Source: Flavicella marina
Lineage (GTDB): Bacteria > Bacteroidota > Bacteroidia > Flavobacteriales > Flavobacteriaceae
Direction of reading: 5' to 3'
NCBI RefSeq assembly: GCF_009193215.1
Contig: NZ_VYVA01000004.1
Span: forward strand, 186,001-250,000
DNA length: 64,000 bases
The notes under the pieces were generated by a model that made no database searches, had not been told where the DNA came from, and worked only from the letters and a program-made list of their open reading frames with translations. The position numbers and the translations under genes are program-made. Of this stretch, positions 15,316-24,945 are shown piece after piece (the first letter of the stretch is position 1; each line of letters begins with the position of its first letter).

Positions 15316-18162
15316 ATGAAAACAGATTCTTTTGTATTGAGACATGTTGGCCCAAGGGGAAATGATGCTCAAGAAATGTTAGCAACTATCGGCCTAAATT
15401 CGATAGACGAATTGATAAAAAAAACAGTTCCGAATGACATTTTACTTCGTAAAGATTTAGATTTAAACTCCGCGATGAGTGAACAAGAATATCTGTCTCA
15501 TATTCAAGAACTCTCAATAAAAAACAAATTATTTAAGAACTATATTGGTCTTGGCTATCACCCAACCATTACACCAGGAGTAATTCAAAGAAATATTCTA
15601 GAGAACCCAGGTTGGTATACTGCCTACACTCCTTACCAAGCTGAAATTGCTCAAGGAAGATTAGAAGCTTTATTAAACTACCAAACGATGGTTGCTGAGT
15701 TAACCGGAATGGAACTAGCAAATGCTTCTTTACTAGACGAAGGTACTGCTGCTGCAGAAGCCATGATAATGCTTTACAACACAAGAACAAGAGCTCAAAA
15801 GAAAAATAACTCTTTGCATTTCTTTGTTTCTGAAAATGTTTTACCTCAGACGATCGAATTGTTAAAAACTCGTGCTACTCCATTAGGAATCATATTAATA
15901 ATCGGAGAAGATTCTGAACAAGATTTCACATCTGATTATTTTGGAACATTGGTGCAATACCCTGGTAAAAACGGACGAGTTATCGACTATTCAGAGTTTG
16001 TAAAAAAAGCAAACGAAAATGACGTTCGAGTAGCAGTTGCTGCAGATTTATTAAGCTTAGCTATCTTGACTCCTCCGGGAGAATGGGGCGCTGACGTTGT
16101 GATAGGAACCACACAACGATTCGGAATACCTATGGGTTATGGAGGTCCGCATGCAGCATATTTTGCTACCAAAGAAGCTTACAAACGAAGTATTCCAGGT
16201 CGAATCATTGGAGTAACTAAAGATGCCAACGGAAATCGTGCTTTAAGAATGGCACTGCAAACCAGAGAGCAACATATTAAAAGAGAGAAAGCAACATCTA
16301 ATATTTGCACAGCGCAAGTATTACTAGCTGTAATGGCTGGTATGTACGGTGTATATCACGGTCCAAATGGCCTGAAATACATTGCAAATAAAATCCATCA
16401 GCTGGCATATACTCTGCATGACGAGTTGACCAAACTAGGCATCTTGCAAATCAATAAAACTTTTTTTGACACGTTAAATGTAAAAGTTTCCAATCTTGAA
16501 AAAATAAAAGAAAACGCAGAACTTTTACATGTCAACTTTTATTACACAAATAAAGATACTGTTAGTATTTCATTAAATGAAACCACAACTTTATCAGACA
16601 TCAATGAAATTGTAAAAATTATTGCAAAAGCAGAAAATAAAGTTTTTACTGAAGTTGTTGCCATTAACCCGCAAATTACAATTCCGCAAAATCTATCAAG
16701 AACTACGAGTTTTTTAGAAAACCCTGTCTTTAATAGCTATCATTCTGAAACAGAAATGATGCGATATATAAAGAAATTAGAGCGCAAAGACCTTTCTTTG
16801 AACCATTCAATGATTTCATTAGGTTCATGTACTATGAAATTGAATGCTGCCTCAGAAATGTTCCCTTTGAGTTGGGCAAACTGGGCCAACATTCATCCTT
16901 TCGTACCAATTGAACAAGCAGATGGTTACCAAGAAGTTTTTAGACAACTTGAAGAGGATTTAAATGAAATTACTGGTTTTTATGCAACTTCTTTACAACC
17001 GAATTCGGGTGCACAAGGTGAGTATGCAGGCTTGTTAGTTATAAAAGCATACCATGAAGCAAATGGCGATCATCACAGAAATATCTGTTTGATTCCTTCT
17101 TCAGCACACGGAACCAACCCTGCTTCGGCCGTAATGGCAGGTATGAAGGTTGTGGTTACCAAAGCCACAGAAGAAGGGAATATAGATTTTGATGATCTTA
17201 AAGAGAAAGCGCTTTTACACAAAGACAATTTAGCAGCTTTGATGGTTACTTACCCATCAACACATGGTGTTTTTGAAAGTGGGATTAAAGAGATCACAGA
17301 TTTAATACACGAAAACGGTGGACAAGTATATATGGATGGTGCCAATATGAATGCACAAGTAGGAATTACAAACCCAGCAACAATTGGCGCTGATGTTTGT
17401 CACTTAAATCTACACAAAACATTTGCCATCCCTCACGGTGGTGGTGGACCAGGTGTTGGACCGATATGTGTAGTAGAGCACTTGGCTCCATTTTTACCTT
17501 CTAACCCAGTTATTCCTACAGGAGGAAAAAGTCCAATCACTCCTATCTCATCAGCTCCTTGGGGATCTGCCTTAGTATTATTAATATCTTACGGATATAT
17601 AAAAATGCTAGGATCAAAAGGATTGAAAACCGCAACTGAAACCGCAATACTAAATGCTAATTACATGAAAAAACATTTAGAAAGCAGTTATAATATCTTA
17701 TATACAGGTGAAAACGGATTCTGTGCACATGAAATGATTGTTGATTTTAGAGAATTCAAAGCAAAAGGAATTGAAGTTGTCGATATTGCAAAAAGACTAA
17801 TGGATTATGGTTACCACGCTCCTACTGTATCATTCCCTGTTGCAGGTACCTTAATGATTGAGCCTACTGAATCTGAATCCAAAGCAGAAATCGATAATTT
17901 TATTGATGCCATGTTGCATATCAAAAAAGAAATCGATGCGCAAGAAAGTCACGATACTTCCTCCGTATTGAAAAACGCGCCACATACGCAACAAATGCTT
18001 ACAAATGATAATTGGGATTTTTCTTATTCAAGAAAAGAAGCGGCATTTCCTATGGATTCGATTCAAGAAAATAAATTTTGGCCATCTGTAAGACGTGTTG
18101 ATGACGCCTTCGGAGATCGAAATTTAATATGTTCATGCACCCCGATTGAAGAATATATGTAA
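15316..18162 (+). CDS. gcvP: glycine dehydrogenase (decarboxylating), P protein
   Basis: PLP enzyme of the glycine cleavage system that decarboxylates glycine and passes the aminomethyl group to lipoylated H protein. At 948 aa it is the single-chain (fused alpha/beta) form. The PLP lysine is K701 in [18 protein letters not shown], preceded by the Gly-rich and [10 protein letters not shown] segments. The genes for the T and H proteins are not adjacent. It is transcribed alone, with a -7 element upstream and a strong terminator 25 nt downstream. Confidence 0.97.
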   Translation: MKTDSFVLRHVGPRGNDAQEMLATIGLNSIDELIKKTVPNDILLRKDLDLNSAMSEQEYLSHIQELSIKNKLFKNYIGLGYHPTITPGVIQRNILENPGWYTAYTPYQAEIAQGRLEALLNYQTMVAELTGMELANASLLDEGTAAAEAMIMLYNTRTRAQKKNNSLHFFVSENVLPQTIELLKTRATPLGIILIIGEDSEQDFTSDYFGTLVQYPGKNGRVIDYSEFVKKANENDVRVAVAADLLSLAILTPPGEWGADVVIGTTQRFGIPMGYGGPHAAYFATKEAYKRSIPGRIIGVTKDANGNRALRMALQTREQHIKREKATSNICTAQVLLAVMAGMYGVYHGPNGLKYIANKIHQLAYTLHDELTKLGILQINKTFFDTLNVKVSNLEKIKENAELLHVNFYYTNKDTVSISLNETTTLSDINEIVKIIAKAENKVFTEVVAINPQITIPQNLSRTTSFLENPVFNSYHSETEMMRYIKKLERKDLSLNHSMISLGSCTMKLNAASEMFPLSWANWANIHPFVPIEQADGYQEVFRQLEEDLNEITGFYATSLQPNSGAQGEYAGLLVIKAYHEANGDHHRNICLIPSSAHGTNPASAVMAGMKVVVTKATEEGNIDFDDLKEKALLHKDNLAALMVTYPSTHGVFESGIKEITDLIHENGGQVYMDGANMNAQVGITNPATIGADVCHLNLHKTFAIPHGGGGPGVGPICVVEHLAPFLPSNPVIPTGGKSPITPISSAPWGSALVLLISYGYIKMLGSKGLKTATETAILNANYMKKHLESSYNILYTGENGFCAHEMIVDFREFKAKGIEVVDIAKRLMDYGYHAPTVSFPVAGTLMIEPTESESKAEIDNFIDAMLHIKKEIDAQESHDTSSVLKNAPHTQQMLTNDNWDFSYSRKEAAFPMDSIQENKFWPSVRRVDDAFGDRNLICSCTPIEEYM

Positions 18163-18187
18163 TTACAAGAATCAAAAATAAATTTAC

Positions 18188-18217
18188 AACACCTGAAGAA
18201 ATTCAGGTGTTTTTTTA
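18188..18217 (+). terminator. gcvP terminator
   Basis: A perfect 10-bp stem (18188-18197 with 18202-18211), a 4-nt loop and a T run. Confidence 0.9.
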
Positions 18218-18501
18218 TTTTAAAATTATCAATGAAATAAGAATTTAAGTAAAAAAAACACAATAAATCTTCTACAAACGACCAATCAATTAAAAAATAT
18301 CTCGAAAAACAGTAATTAAACTATCAATTACACATTTATAAATCTACATAAAATCATAGTACATATTGCCAATTCTCAAAAAAGAGAATGTAAATATTAG
18401 GCATTTTCAGTTTTATAAGTTAAAAATTATCATTTTCTAAGTTCGTAATACGAACCTAAAAAAAAGTAGCGCCTATGCAGTATAATTTATTACTAAAATG
18501 T
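18218..18501. other. long AT-rich leader region upstream of pdhA
   Basis: Most of the 380-nt gap before pdhA. It carries two inverted repeats: ATTCTC-N6-GAGAAT (18372-18389) and a tighter 15-bp dyad at 18441-18455. No ORF or RNA fold is convincing otherwise. Confidence 0.5.
18441..18455. promoter_or_regulatory. candidate operator upstream of pdhA
   Basis: GTTCGTA-A-TACGAAC is a perfect 7-bp dyad around one central base, 47 nt upstream of the pdhA -7 element. Its G+C content stands out from the AT-rich surroundings. The size and symmetry suit a dimeric regulator; which one is unknown. Confidence 0.5.
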
Positions 18502-18509
18502 TATTTTTG
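18502..18509 (+). promoter_or_regulatory. pdhA -7 element
   Basis: TATTTTTG, 33 nt before the pdhA ATG. It lies inside the extra N-terminal codons of a longer ATG reading from 18498, arguing for the downstream start. Confidence 0.5.
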
Positions 18510-18542
18510 CGGTCATACTTTGAATACTTATTAAAATTCATC

Positions 18543-19544
18543 ATGAAAGAAATTACAAAAGAAACATACATCAATTGGTACAAAGACATGTTGTTCTGGA
18601 GAAAATTTGAAGACAAATTAGCTGCAGTTTACATTCAACAAAAAGTGAGAGGTTTTTTACATTTATACAATGGTCAAGAAGCTATTTTAGCAGGTTCTTT
18701 GCACGTAATGGATCTTTCTAAAGATAAAATGATTACAGCTTATAGAAATCACGTTCAACCAATTGGTATGGGTGTTGATCCTAAAAGAGTAATGGCTGAA
18801 TTGTACGGAAAAGAAACAGGTACTTCTCATGGAATGGGTGGATCGATGCATATCTTTTCTAAAGAAAAAGGTTTTTATGGTGGACATGGTATTGTTGGTG
18901 GTCAAATTCCATTAGGTGCTGGTATGGCATTCGGAGATAAATACCACAACACAGGTGCTGTAACTATCTGTTGTTTTGGTGATGGTGCTGCACGTCAAGG
19001 ATCATTACACGAAACTTTCAATATGGCTATGTTATGGAAACTTCCTGTAGTATTCATCGTTGAAAACAATGGATACGCTATGGGTACTTCTGTTGAGCGT
19101 ACTGCAAATCACGAAGATATCTGGAAATTAGGTTTGGGTTACGAAATGCCTTCTGGACCTGTAGATGCTATGAATCCCATCAAAGTTGCTGAGGCTATGG
19201 ATGAGGCTATGGAAAGAGCAAGAAGAGGTGATGGGCCAACGTTCTTAGAAATGAAAACATACCGATATAGAGGTCATTCAATGTCTGATGCTCAACACTA
19301 TCGTACAAAAGACGAAGTTGCTGAATACAAAAAAATCGACCCTATTACTCAGGTACTTGATATCATCAAAGAAAACAAATACTTGTCTGACGATGAAATC
19401 AAACAAATCGACAAGGATGTAAAAGCAAAGGTTTCTGAATGTGAAAAATTCGCTGAAGAATCTCCTTACCCACAAAAACAACAATTATACGACGTAGTTT
19501 ACGATCAAGAGGATTACCCTTTTATCAAAACTTCTAGAAAATAA
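18543..19544 (+). CDS. pdhA: pyruvate dehydrogenase E1 component, alpha subunit
   Basis: Thiamine-diphosphate-dependent subunit that decarboxylates pyruvate and acetylates the E2 lipoyl group. The 333-aa protein carries the TPP/Mg motif GDG (146-148) to NN (175-176), the phosphorylation-loop equivalent YRGHSMSDAQHYRTKDEV and the GMGGSMH segment. I start at the ATG at 18543 (MKEITKETY). pdhC follows 18 nt downstream. The E1 beta gene is not adjacent and none is seen in the window; lpd (E3) lies about 18 kb away. Confidence 0.95.
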   Translation: MKEITKETYINWYKDMLFWRKFEDKLAAVYIQQKVRGFLHLYNGQEAILAGSLHVMDLSKDKMITAYRNHVQPIGMGVDPKRVMAELYGKETGTSHGMGGSMHIFSKEKGFYGGHGIVGGQIPLGAGMAFGDKYHNTGAVTICCFGDGAARQGSLHETFNMAMLWKLPVVFIVENNGYAMGTSVERTANHEDIWKLGLGYEMPSGPVDAMNPIKVAEAMDEAMERARRGDGPTFLEMKTYRYRGHSMSDAQHYRTKDEVAEYKKIDPITQVLDIIKENKYLSDDEIKQIDKDVKAKVSECEKFAEESPYPQKQQLYDVVYDQEDYPFIKTSRK

Positions 19545-19562
19545 AACATAATACAAAGTTAT

Positions 19563-21224
19563 ATGGCACAAATTATTACAATGCCCCGCTTGAGTGATAC
19601 TATGACCGAAGGTGTAGTGGCAAAATGGTTGAAGTCTGTTGGTGATAAAATTGAAGAAGGAGATATTCTTGCTGAAATTGAAACTGACAAAGCAACTATG
19701 GAGTTCGAATCATTTAACGAAGGAACTTTATTACATATAGGTTTACAAGAGGGAGAAACGGCACCTGTTGATAGCTTATTAGCTATTATTGGTGAAGAAG
19801 GTGAAGACTTCTCAGCATTATTATCTGGAGATGCTACTGCTGCACCCGTTGAGGAAGCTGCTGCCCCTGTTGAAGAGGCTGCTAGCCCTGCTGCAGAAAC
19901 ACCTGCTGCTCCTGCCGCTGCTGCTATTCCTGATGGAGTTACCGTAGTAACAATGCCAAGATTGAGTGACACCATGACAGATGGTACCGTTGCTTCTTGG
20001 TTGAAAAAAGTTGGTGATGAAGTTGCTGAAGGAGATATCTTAGCTGAAATCGAAACAGATAAAGCAACTATGGAGTTCGAATCGTTTAACGAGGGAACTT
20101 TATTATATATCGGATTGGAAGAAGGACAAACAGCACCTGTTGATAGTTTATTGGCTATTATTGGTGATGCTGGAACTGACGTTTCTGGTGTTGTTGCAAA
20201 CTTTAATGCTGGTGGTGGTGAAGCTGCTCCAGCTGCTGAAGCACCAAAAGCTGAAGCACCTGCTACTGAGAAAAAAGCGGCACCTGCTGCTAAAGCTTCG
20301 CCTGCAAAAGCAGCGGCTCCAAGCGCTACTAAAAAAGTTAGCAATATCCAGTCTGAAAACGGAAGAATCGTTGCTTCTCCACTAGCGAAAGCATTGGCTG
20401 AAGAAAAAGGAATCAACCTAGCGAAAGTTGTGGGTACTGGTGAAGGTGGACGTATTGTAAAAACAGATGTTGAAAACTTTACAGATGTTGTAATTACTGA
20501 CGCACCTGCTGCTGCAACCGTTGCTTCTGCACCTGCTGGAGAAATCTCTCAAAGAGAAGAGAAAAACTCTAACATGCGTAAAGCAATTGCTAGAGCATTA
20601 GATAAATCTCAAACTGAAAATGTAAACTTTACAATCAGTATTGATGTAGATATGGACAATGCGATTGCTTCTCGTAAGCAAATCAACGAATTGCCAGATA
20701 CAAAAGTTTCTTTCAATGATTTAGTAGTAAAAGCTACTGCTATGGCAATTAAGAAACATCCACAAATTAACACACAGTGGACAGAAGAAAAAACTATCTA
20801 TAACGAGCACATTTCAATTGGTGTTGCTGTTGCCATCGAAGACGGATTGGTTGTACCTGTAATTCCTTTTACAGATATGAAAAGCTTGACACAAATCGGT
20901 GCAGAAGTAAAAGATTTAGCTATCAAAGCTAAAAACAAAAAATTGACTCCAGCAGAAATGTCTGGAAGTACATTTACCGTTTCTAACTTAGGAATGTTTG
21001 GTGTAGATAACTTCACTTCTATCATCAACCAACCTAACTCAGCTATTCTTTCAGTTGGTGGAATCAAACAAAAGCCTGTTGTAAAGAATGGAGAAATTGT
21101 TGTTGGAAATGTTATGAACTTAACATTATCTTGCGATCACAGAACCATTGATGGTGCTGTCGGAGCTGCCTTCTTAAACACATTGAAACAATATGTTGAG
21201 AGTCCAGTTACTATGATTGCTTAA
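19563..21224 (+). CDS. pdhC: dihydrolipoamide acetyltransferase (E2) with two lipoyl domains
   Basis: Core E2 of the pyruvate dehydrogenase complex, 553 aa. Order: lipoyl domain 1 (lipoyl Lys43 in ETDKATMEF), Ala/Pro/Glu linker, lipoyl domain 2 (Lys167 in the same motif), second Ala/Pro linker, peripheral subunit-binding domain (about 268-303, RIVASPLAKALAEEKGI and GRIVKTDVE), then the acetyltransferase with catalytic His526 in DHRTIDG. The two lipoyl domains are nearly identical, even at the DNA level around the lipoyl site. It lies 18 nt after pdhA and ends at a strong terminator. Confidence 0.96.
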   Translation: MAQIITMPRLSDTMTEGVVAKWLKSVGDKIEEGDILAEIETDKATMEFESFNEGTLLHIGLQEGETAPVDSLLAIIGEEGEDFSALLSGDATAAPVEEAAAPVEEAASPAAETPAAPAAAAIPDGVTVVTMPRLSDTMTDGTVASWLKKVGDEVAEGDILAEIETDKATMEFESFNEGTLLYIGLEEGQTAPVDSLLAIIGDAGTDVSGVVANFNAGGGEAAPAAEAPKAEAPATEKKAAPAAKASPAKAAAPSATKKVSNIQSENGRIVASPLAKALAEEKGINLAKVVGTGEGGRIVKTDVENFTDVVITDAPAAATVASAPAGEISQREEKNSNMRKAIARALDKSQTENVNFTISIDVDMDNAIASRKQINELPDTKVSFNDLVVKATAMAIKKHPQINTQWTEEKTIYNEHISIGVAVAIEDGLVVPVIPFTDMKSLTQIGAEVKDLAIKAKNKKLTPAEMSGSTFTVSNLGMFGVDNFTSIINQPNSAILSVGGIKQKPVVKNGEIVVGNVMNLTLSCDHRTIDGAVGAAFLNTLKQYVESPVTMIA

Positions 21225-21244
21225 TAATATTTTAGCAGACAAAT

Positions 21245-21278
21245 AAAAAAACCTTCACTTTAAAGTGAAGGTTTTTTT
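21245..21278 (+). terminator. pdhA-pdhC terminator
   Basis: A perfect 12-bp stem with virtually no loop (21250-21261 with 21262-21273), flanked by A and T runs. Confidence 0.9.
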
Positions 21279-21346
21279 ATGCCCTAATATTAAATAATAT
21301 TTTGTTAAAGAATGTAATTATAGCACAGCCAACACGTCATAAATTG

Positions 21347-21354
21347 TATATTTG
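21347..21354 (+). promoter_or_regulatory. -7 element of the thioredoxin-fold lipoprotein gene
   Basis: TATATTTG ends 24 nt before the ATG at 21379 and overlaps the TTG that a longer reading would use. Confidence 0.5.
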
Positions 21355-21378
21355 AACTTCATACAACAATTCAATCAA

Positions 21379-22395
21379 ATGAAAAAAATTACGCTCATTT
21401 TAGCAGCTATTAGTCTTTTTGCTTGTTCTGATACAAAAAAAGATTACTTGACTTTATCAGGAACTGTATTAAACACTTCTGAAAATACGTTGATCGTGGA
21501 AAATCAGCACTACAATAAAAAAATTGAAATTGACAAAGACGGTCATTTTAAAGATACTTTGCACTTAAAAAATGTACAAGATCTTGCGAGTTATGAAGAA
21601 AATTTTTACGGTATCACTGTCGGGCAAAACAGAACCTTTTCATACATCCAAAATGGTTTTGATCTTGAATTGACTATTGATGGGGATAATTTCGATTTCA
21701 AAGGTAAAGGAGCTCAAAACACGAATTACATCAAAGAAAAACTAGAAACTGGAAGTAAGTATATGAATATTCCAGAATATTTTAAGCTAGAGAAAGAGGC
21801 TTTCGAACAACAAGTTTCTGAAGCAAAATCTACATTTGATGCTTTGTTGGTAAAATACAATGATTTAGACCCTGCTTTTGCTAAAGCAGAAAAAGAAAAC
21901 AACGAGCAGCTGTACACAACTTTGAATGAAAATTACGAAGAACAACACAACCTTTTAAAAAGCACTAGCAAAGGTAGTCCATCACCAAAATTTGAAGGTT
22001 ATGAAAACTATAAAGGTGGTAACAATTCTTTAGACGACTACAAAGGAAAATATGTGTATATCGATGTATGGGCAACTTGGTGCGGACCTTGTAAGCAACA
22101 AATTCCATTTTTGCAAACTTTAGAAAAAAAATACCACAATAAAAACATCGAGTTTGTGAGTATTTCTATCGATAACCCGGCAGCAAAAGACGCTTGGAAA
22201 ACAATGATAAAAGACAAAAATATGGGAGGTGTTCAATTGTTTGCAGGTGGTGACCAGAGTTTTTCTCGCGCTTATCAAATTTCAGGAATTCCTAGGTTTA
22301 TTTTAATTGATCCACAAGGCAATATTGTTGAAGCAAACGCTCCTAGACCATCCGACCCCAGTTTAACAGAACTATTTACCGAATTAGGTATCTAA
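21379..22395 (+). CDS. TlpA/ResA-like thioredoxin-fold lipoprotein
   Basis: Exported disulfide oxidoreductase of 338 aa anchored by a lipoprotein signal (LFACSD, Cys16). The N-terminal half (17-190) is a beta-rich DUF4369-like region followed by a helical linker. The C-terminal half is an AhpC/TSA-Redoxin thioredoxin domain with the redox motif WCGPC (W234, C235, C238) and the cis-Pro loop GIPRFILIDPQG. Such proteins reduce periplasmic disulfides, for example in cytochrome c maturation. Monocistronic with its own promoter and terminator. Confidence 0.9.
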   Translation: MKKITLILAAISLFACSDTKKDYLTLSGTVLNTSENTLIVENQHYNKKIEIDKDGHFKDTLHLKNVQDLASYEENFYGITVGQNRTFSYIQNGFDLELTIDGDNFDFKGKGAQNTNYIKEKLETGSKYMNIPEYFKLEKEAFEQQVSEAKSTFDALLVKYNDLDPAFAKAEKENNEQLYTTLNENYEEQHNLLKSTSKGSPSPKFEGYENYKGGNNSLDDYKGKYVYIDVWATWCGPCKQQIPFLQTLEKKYHNKNIEFVSISIDNPAAKDAWKTMIKDKNMGGVQLFAGGDQSFSRAYQISGIPRFILIDPQGNIVEANAPRPSDPSLTELFTELGI

Positions 22396-22403
22396 TAAAT
22401 AGC

Positions 22404-22439
22404 AAAAAAAATCCTGTTTTCTCGAACAGGATTTTTTTT
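22404..22439. terminator. bidirectional terminator
   Basis: A 9-bp stem (22410-22418 with 22425-22433) flanked by A and T runs serves both the TlpA-like gene on the plus strand and the convergent permease gene on the minus strand. Confidence 0.85.
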
Positions 22440-23673
22440 ATGCAAACTTTACTGCCTTGGCGGGAGTTATTTTGGTAATTATATATGAAGGTATTATCAA
22501 CATCAATAAACACAGTACCAAAGTCCCAATATTTAACAGCAACACATGCCAGACATTTATACTAACTGGAGCACTACTCACATAATACGTTTCTGGATTC
22601 AAACTAATGACTGAAAAATATTTTTGAATCAGCAACAATGAAATACCCAAGACATTTCCGATAACCAAACCTCTTAGAATCAAATAAGATGCGTTGTATA
22701 AAAACAGTTTTCGAATACTCCAATTCGAGCTCCCAAGAGCTTTTAAAATTCCAATGGTCTGGGTTCTCTCTAAAATCAGTACTAGCAATGCGGTAATCAT
22801 ATTTATACCTGCCACCAATATCATAATTCCAATAATAACCGCAATATTGGTATCGAATAGTTTCAACCAATCAAAAATAGTTGGGAACATTTCTAAAATA
22901 GTTTCGCTATTCAACATAGGGTCTATTTCTTTATACACTCCTGCTCCTAACTCATTTATTCTTGAGAAATCATTTACAAACACTTCAAAACCACCAACTT
23001 GTCCCTCACTCCACTTATTTAATTTCTGAATATGTTTGATATCCCCCAACACATAACTTTCATCAAAATCTTTAAAGCCCGAATTGTAAACACCACTTAC
23101 GGTAAACACCCTCCTATTTGGCATTCTATTACCTCTGTCTTTGATAAAATACATATCGAAGGTATCGTTGGTATGTAAACCCAATCGATTTGCCAAAATA
23201 CTTGATATCAGTACTTGATTACTAACTTGGTTTGAAATCTTAGGAATACTACCTTCAATGAGGTATTCAGACAACCCTGACCAATCATAATCTGTATCTA
23301 CCCCCTTTAACACAACGCCTTCAAAATCTTTTTCGGTACGTATAACCGCACCTTTTGAAGCAAATGGCTGCACTTTTACCACACCGTTTAAATTTGAAAA
23401 ATCTGGATAAAAATCTTGGTTTTTGGCTATTGGGTTTTGTGTAGATTCAGAAGTATTATTATCGTAACTAGTGATTTGAATATGCCCTTTAAAAACAGAT
23501 ATCTTTTCACGAATTCGATCTTGTAAACCTACACCTGTAGCCACAGTAATTAACATTAGCAATACCCCAAGTGAAATTGCTGTGATTGCAATTTTTATTA
23601 TTGGTGCTGAAATGCTACTTTTATGTTTCTTAGACGCAGTAAAACGTTTAGCTAAAAATAATTCGTAATTCAA
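22438..23673 (-). CDS. LolC/LolE-type ABC transporter permease
   Basis: Inner-membrane permease of 411 aa of the FtsX/MacB class. The layout is TM1 (IIKIAITAISLGVLLMLITVATGVGL), a large periplasmic domain and three C-terminal membrane segments. The N-terminal MNYELFLAKRF motif and length match the lipoprotein-releasing LolC/E subgroup. The partner ATPase is not adjacent. The start codon is TTG at 23673: an in-frame TGA lies three codons upstream and the next Met is residue 40, inside TM1. A minus-strand TATTTTTG (23705-23698) precedes it by 24 nt. Confidence 0.87.
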   Translation of the reverse strand: MNYELFLAKRFTASKKHKSSISAPIIKIAITAISLGVLLMLITVATGVGLQDRIREKISVFKGHIQITSYDNNTSESTQNPIAKNQDFYPDFSNLNGVVKVQPFASKGAVIRTEKDFEGVVLKGVDTDYDWSGLSEYLIEGSIPKISNQVSNQVLISSILANRLGLHTNDTFDMYFIKDRGNRMPNRRVFTVSGVYNSGFKDFDESYVLGDIKHIQKLNKWSEGQVGGFEVFVNDFSRINELGAGVYKEIDPMLNSETILEMFPTIFDWLKLFDTNIAVIIGIMILVAGINMITALLVLILERTQTIGILKALGSSNWSIRKLFLYNASYLILRGLVIGNVLGISLLLIQKYFSVISLNPETYYVSSAPVSINVWHVLLLNIGTLVLCLLMLIIPSYIITKITPAKAVKFA

Positions 23674-23686
23674 TTTAATTCATTCA

Positions 23687-24940
23687 ATGTTTCTCATCAA
23701 AAATACATATTATTCTCTTCTTGGTACGCCAAACTATCTATTATTTCAACCTCTAAAAACACAAATACTAAAAAACAGCAAACTATTTTTTTTGAGTATT
23801 TTGATTCCTTTATCGATCAGTTGTTCTGGACAAAATACTATTGAAGTTGGCGCAAATAACCTAGAACAACACATCAAAGATCTCAAGAGCAAGAACATTG
23901 CAATTGTTGCCAATCAAACCTCAGTTATTTTTAAGAACAAAACACAAACTGCATTCACACATCTAGTTGATTCACTTTTATCAAAAAAAATAAAGGTTAC
24001 GAAAGTATTTTCACCTGAACATGGTTTTCGAGGTAAAGCAGATGCTGCGGAACATGTTGCAAACGGAAAAGATGCAAAAACAGGATTACCAATTGTATCT
24101 TTGTACGGTAAAAACAAAAAACCAACCAAAGACCAATTACAAGATATAGACCTTGTAGTCTTTGATATCCAAGATGTTGGCGCTCGTTTTTACACCTATA
24201 TTTCTACCTTACACTATGTAATGGAAGCCTGTGCTGAAAATAATATTCCCGTGATGGTTCTTGACCGACCAAATCCGAATGGACATTATGTAGACGGACC
24301 TACATTACAAATAGAGTACAAAAGTTTTGTCGGTATGCACCCCGTTCCATTAGTTTATGGGATGACCATTGCAGAGTATGCTCAAATGATAAACGGAGAA
24401 CGTTGGTTAAAAAATAAAATCAAGTGCAACTTAATTGTAATCCCATTAAAAAACTACACACATCAATCAACATACAAATTACCCATTCGCCCTTCACCAA
24501 ACTTACCAAATTCAAAATCAATCAATCTTTATCCTAGTCTAGGGTTCTTCGAAGGAACCCCTATCAATGCCGGAAGAGGAACTGAGTTTCAATTTCAGCG
24601 ATTTGGTTCATCGAAATTCCCAAACAATCTCTTTGCCTACTTCCCAAGAGCCAACTTTGGAAGCAAATATCCAAAAGACCAAAATAAAAAATGCTATGGT
24701 TTTGATTTATCCAAAACACCTAACCTAAACAAAGTAAATATAGCATGGCTAAAAAAAGCCTATGAATTGTATCCAGACAAAAAAGCATTTTTTGGTAAGA
24801 CCTTTACCATTCACGCAGGCAGTACAAAACTTCAAGACCAATTAGAAAATGGTTTGTCTGCAACAGAAATTCAAGCCTCTTGGCAAAAAGATTTGAAGAA
24901 ATTTAAAAACATTCGAAAAAAATATTTGCTTTACCCTTAA
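23687..24940 (+). CDS. exo-beta-N-acetylmuramidase NamZ-like (DUF1343) lipoprotein
   Basis: A 417-aa protein of the DUF1343/NamZ family (GH171), which removes terminal MurNAc residues during peptidoglycan turnover. Diagnostic segments are IAIVANQTSVI, KVFSPEHGFRGKADA, DIQDVGARFYTYISTLHYVMEA, DRPNPNGHYVDGP and GFFEGTPINAGRGTEFQFQRFG. A lipoprotein signal ends at LSISC near residue 46, unusually far from the start; the first 28 residues overlap the promoter zone of the divergent permease, so the real start may be further in. It converges on the LysR gene. Confidence 0.9.
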   Translation: MFLIKNTYYSLLGTPNYLLFQPLKTQILKNSKLFFLSILIPLSISCSGQNTIEVGANNLEQHIKDLKSKNIAIVANQTSVIFKNKTQTAFTHLVDSLLSKKIKVTKVFSPEHGFRGKADAAEHVANGKDAKTGLPIVSLYGKNKKPTKDQLQDIDLVVFDIQDVGARFYTYISTLHYVMEACAENNIPVMVLDRPNPNGHYVDGPTLQIEYKSFVGMHPVPLVYGMTIAEYAQMINGERWLKNKIKCNLIVIPLKNYTHQSTYKLPIRPSPNLPNSKSINLYPSLGFFEGTPINAGRGTEFQFQRFGSSKFPNNLFAYFPRANFGSKYPKDQNKKCYGFDLSKTPNLNKVNIAWLKKAYELYPDKKAFFGKTFTIHAGSTKLQDQLENGLSATEIQASWQKDLKKFKNIRKKYLLYP

Positions 24941-24945
24941 CTTGT

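Noticed and set aside
19559-20416. 285-aa minus-strand ORF opposite pdhC
   Set aside because: It is antisense to the lipoyl and Ala/Pro linker region; its Ala/Ser/Pro-rich repeats mirror the sense linkers, and the sense protein is unambiguous.
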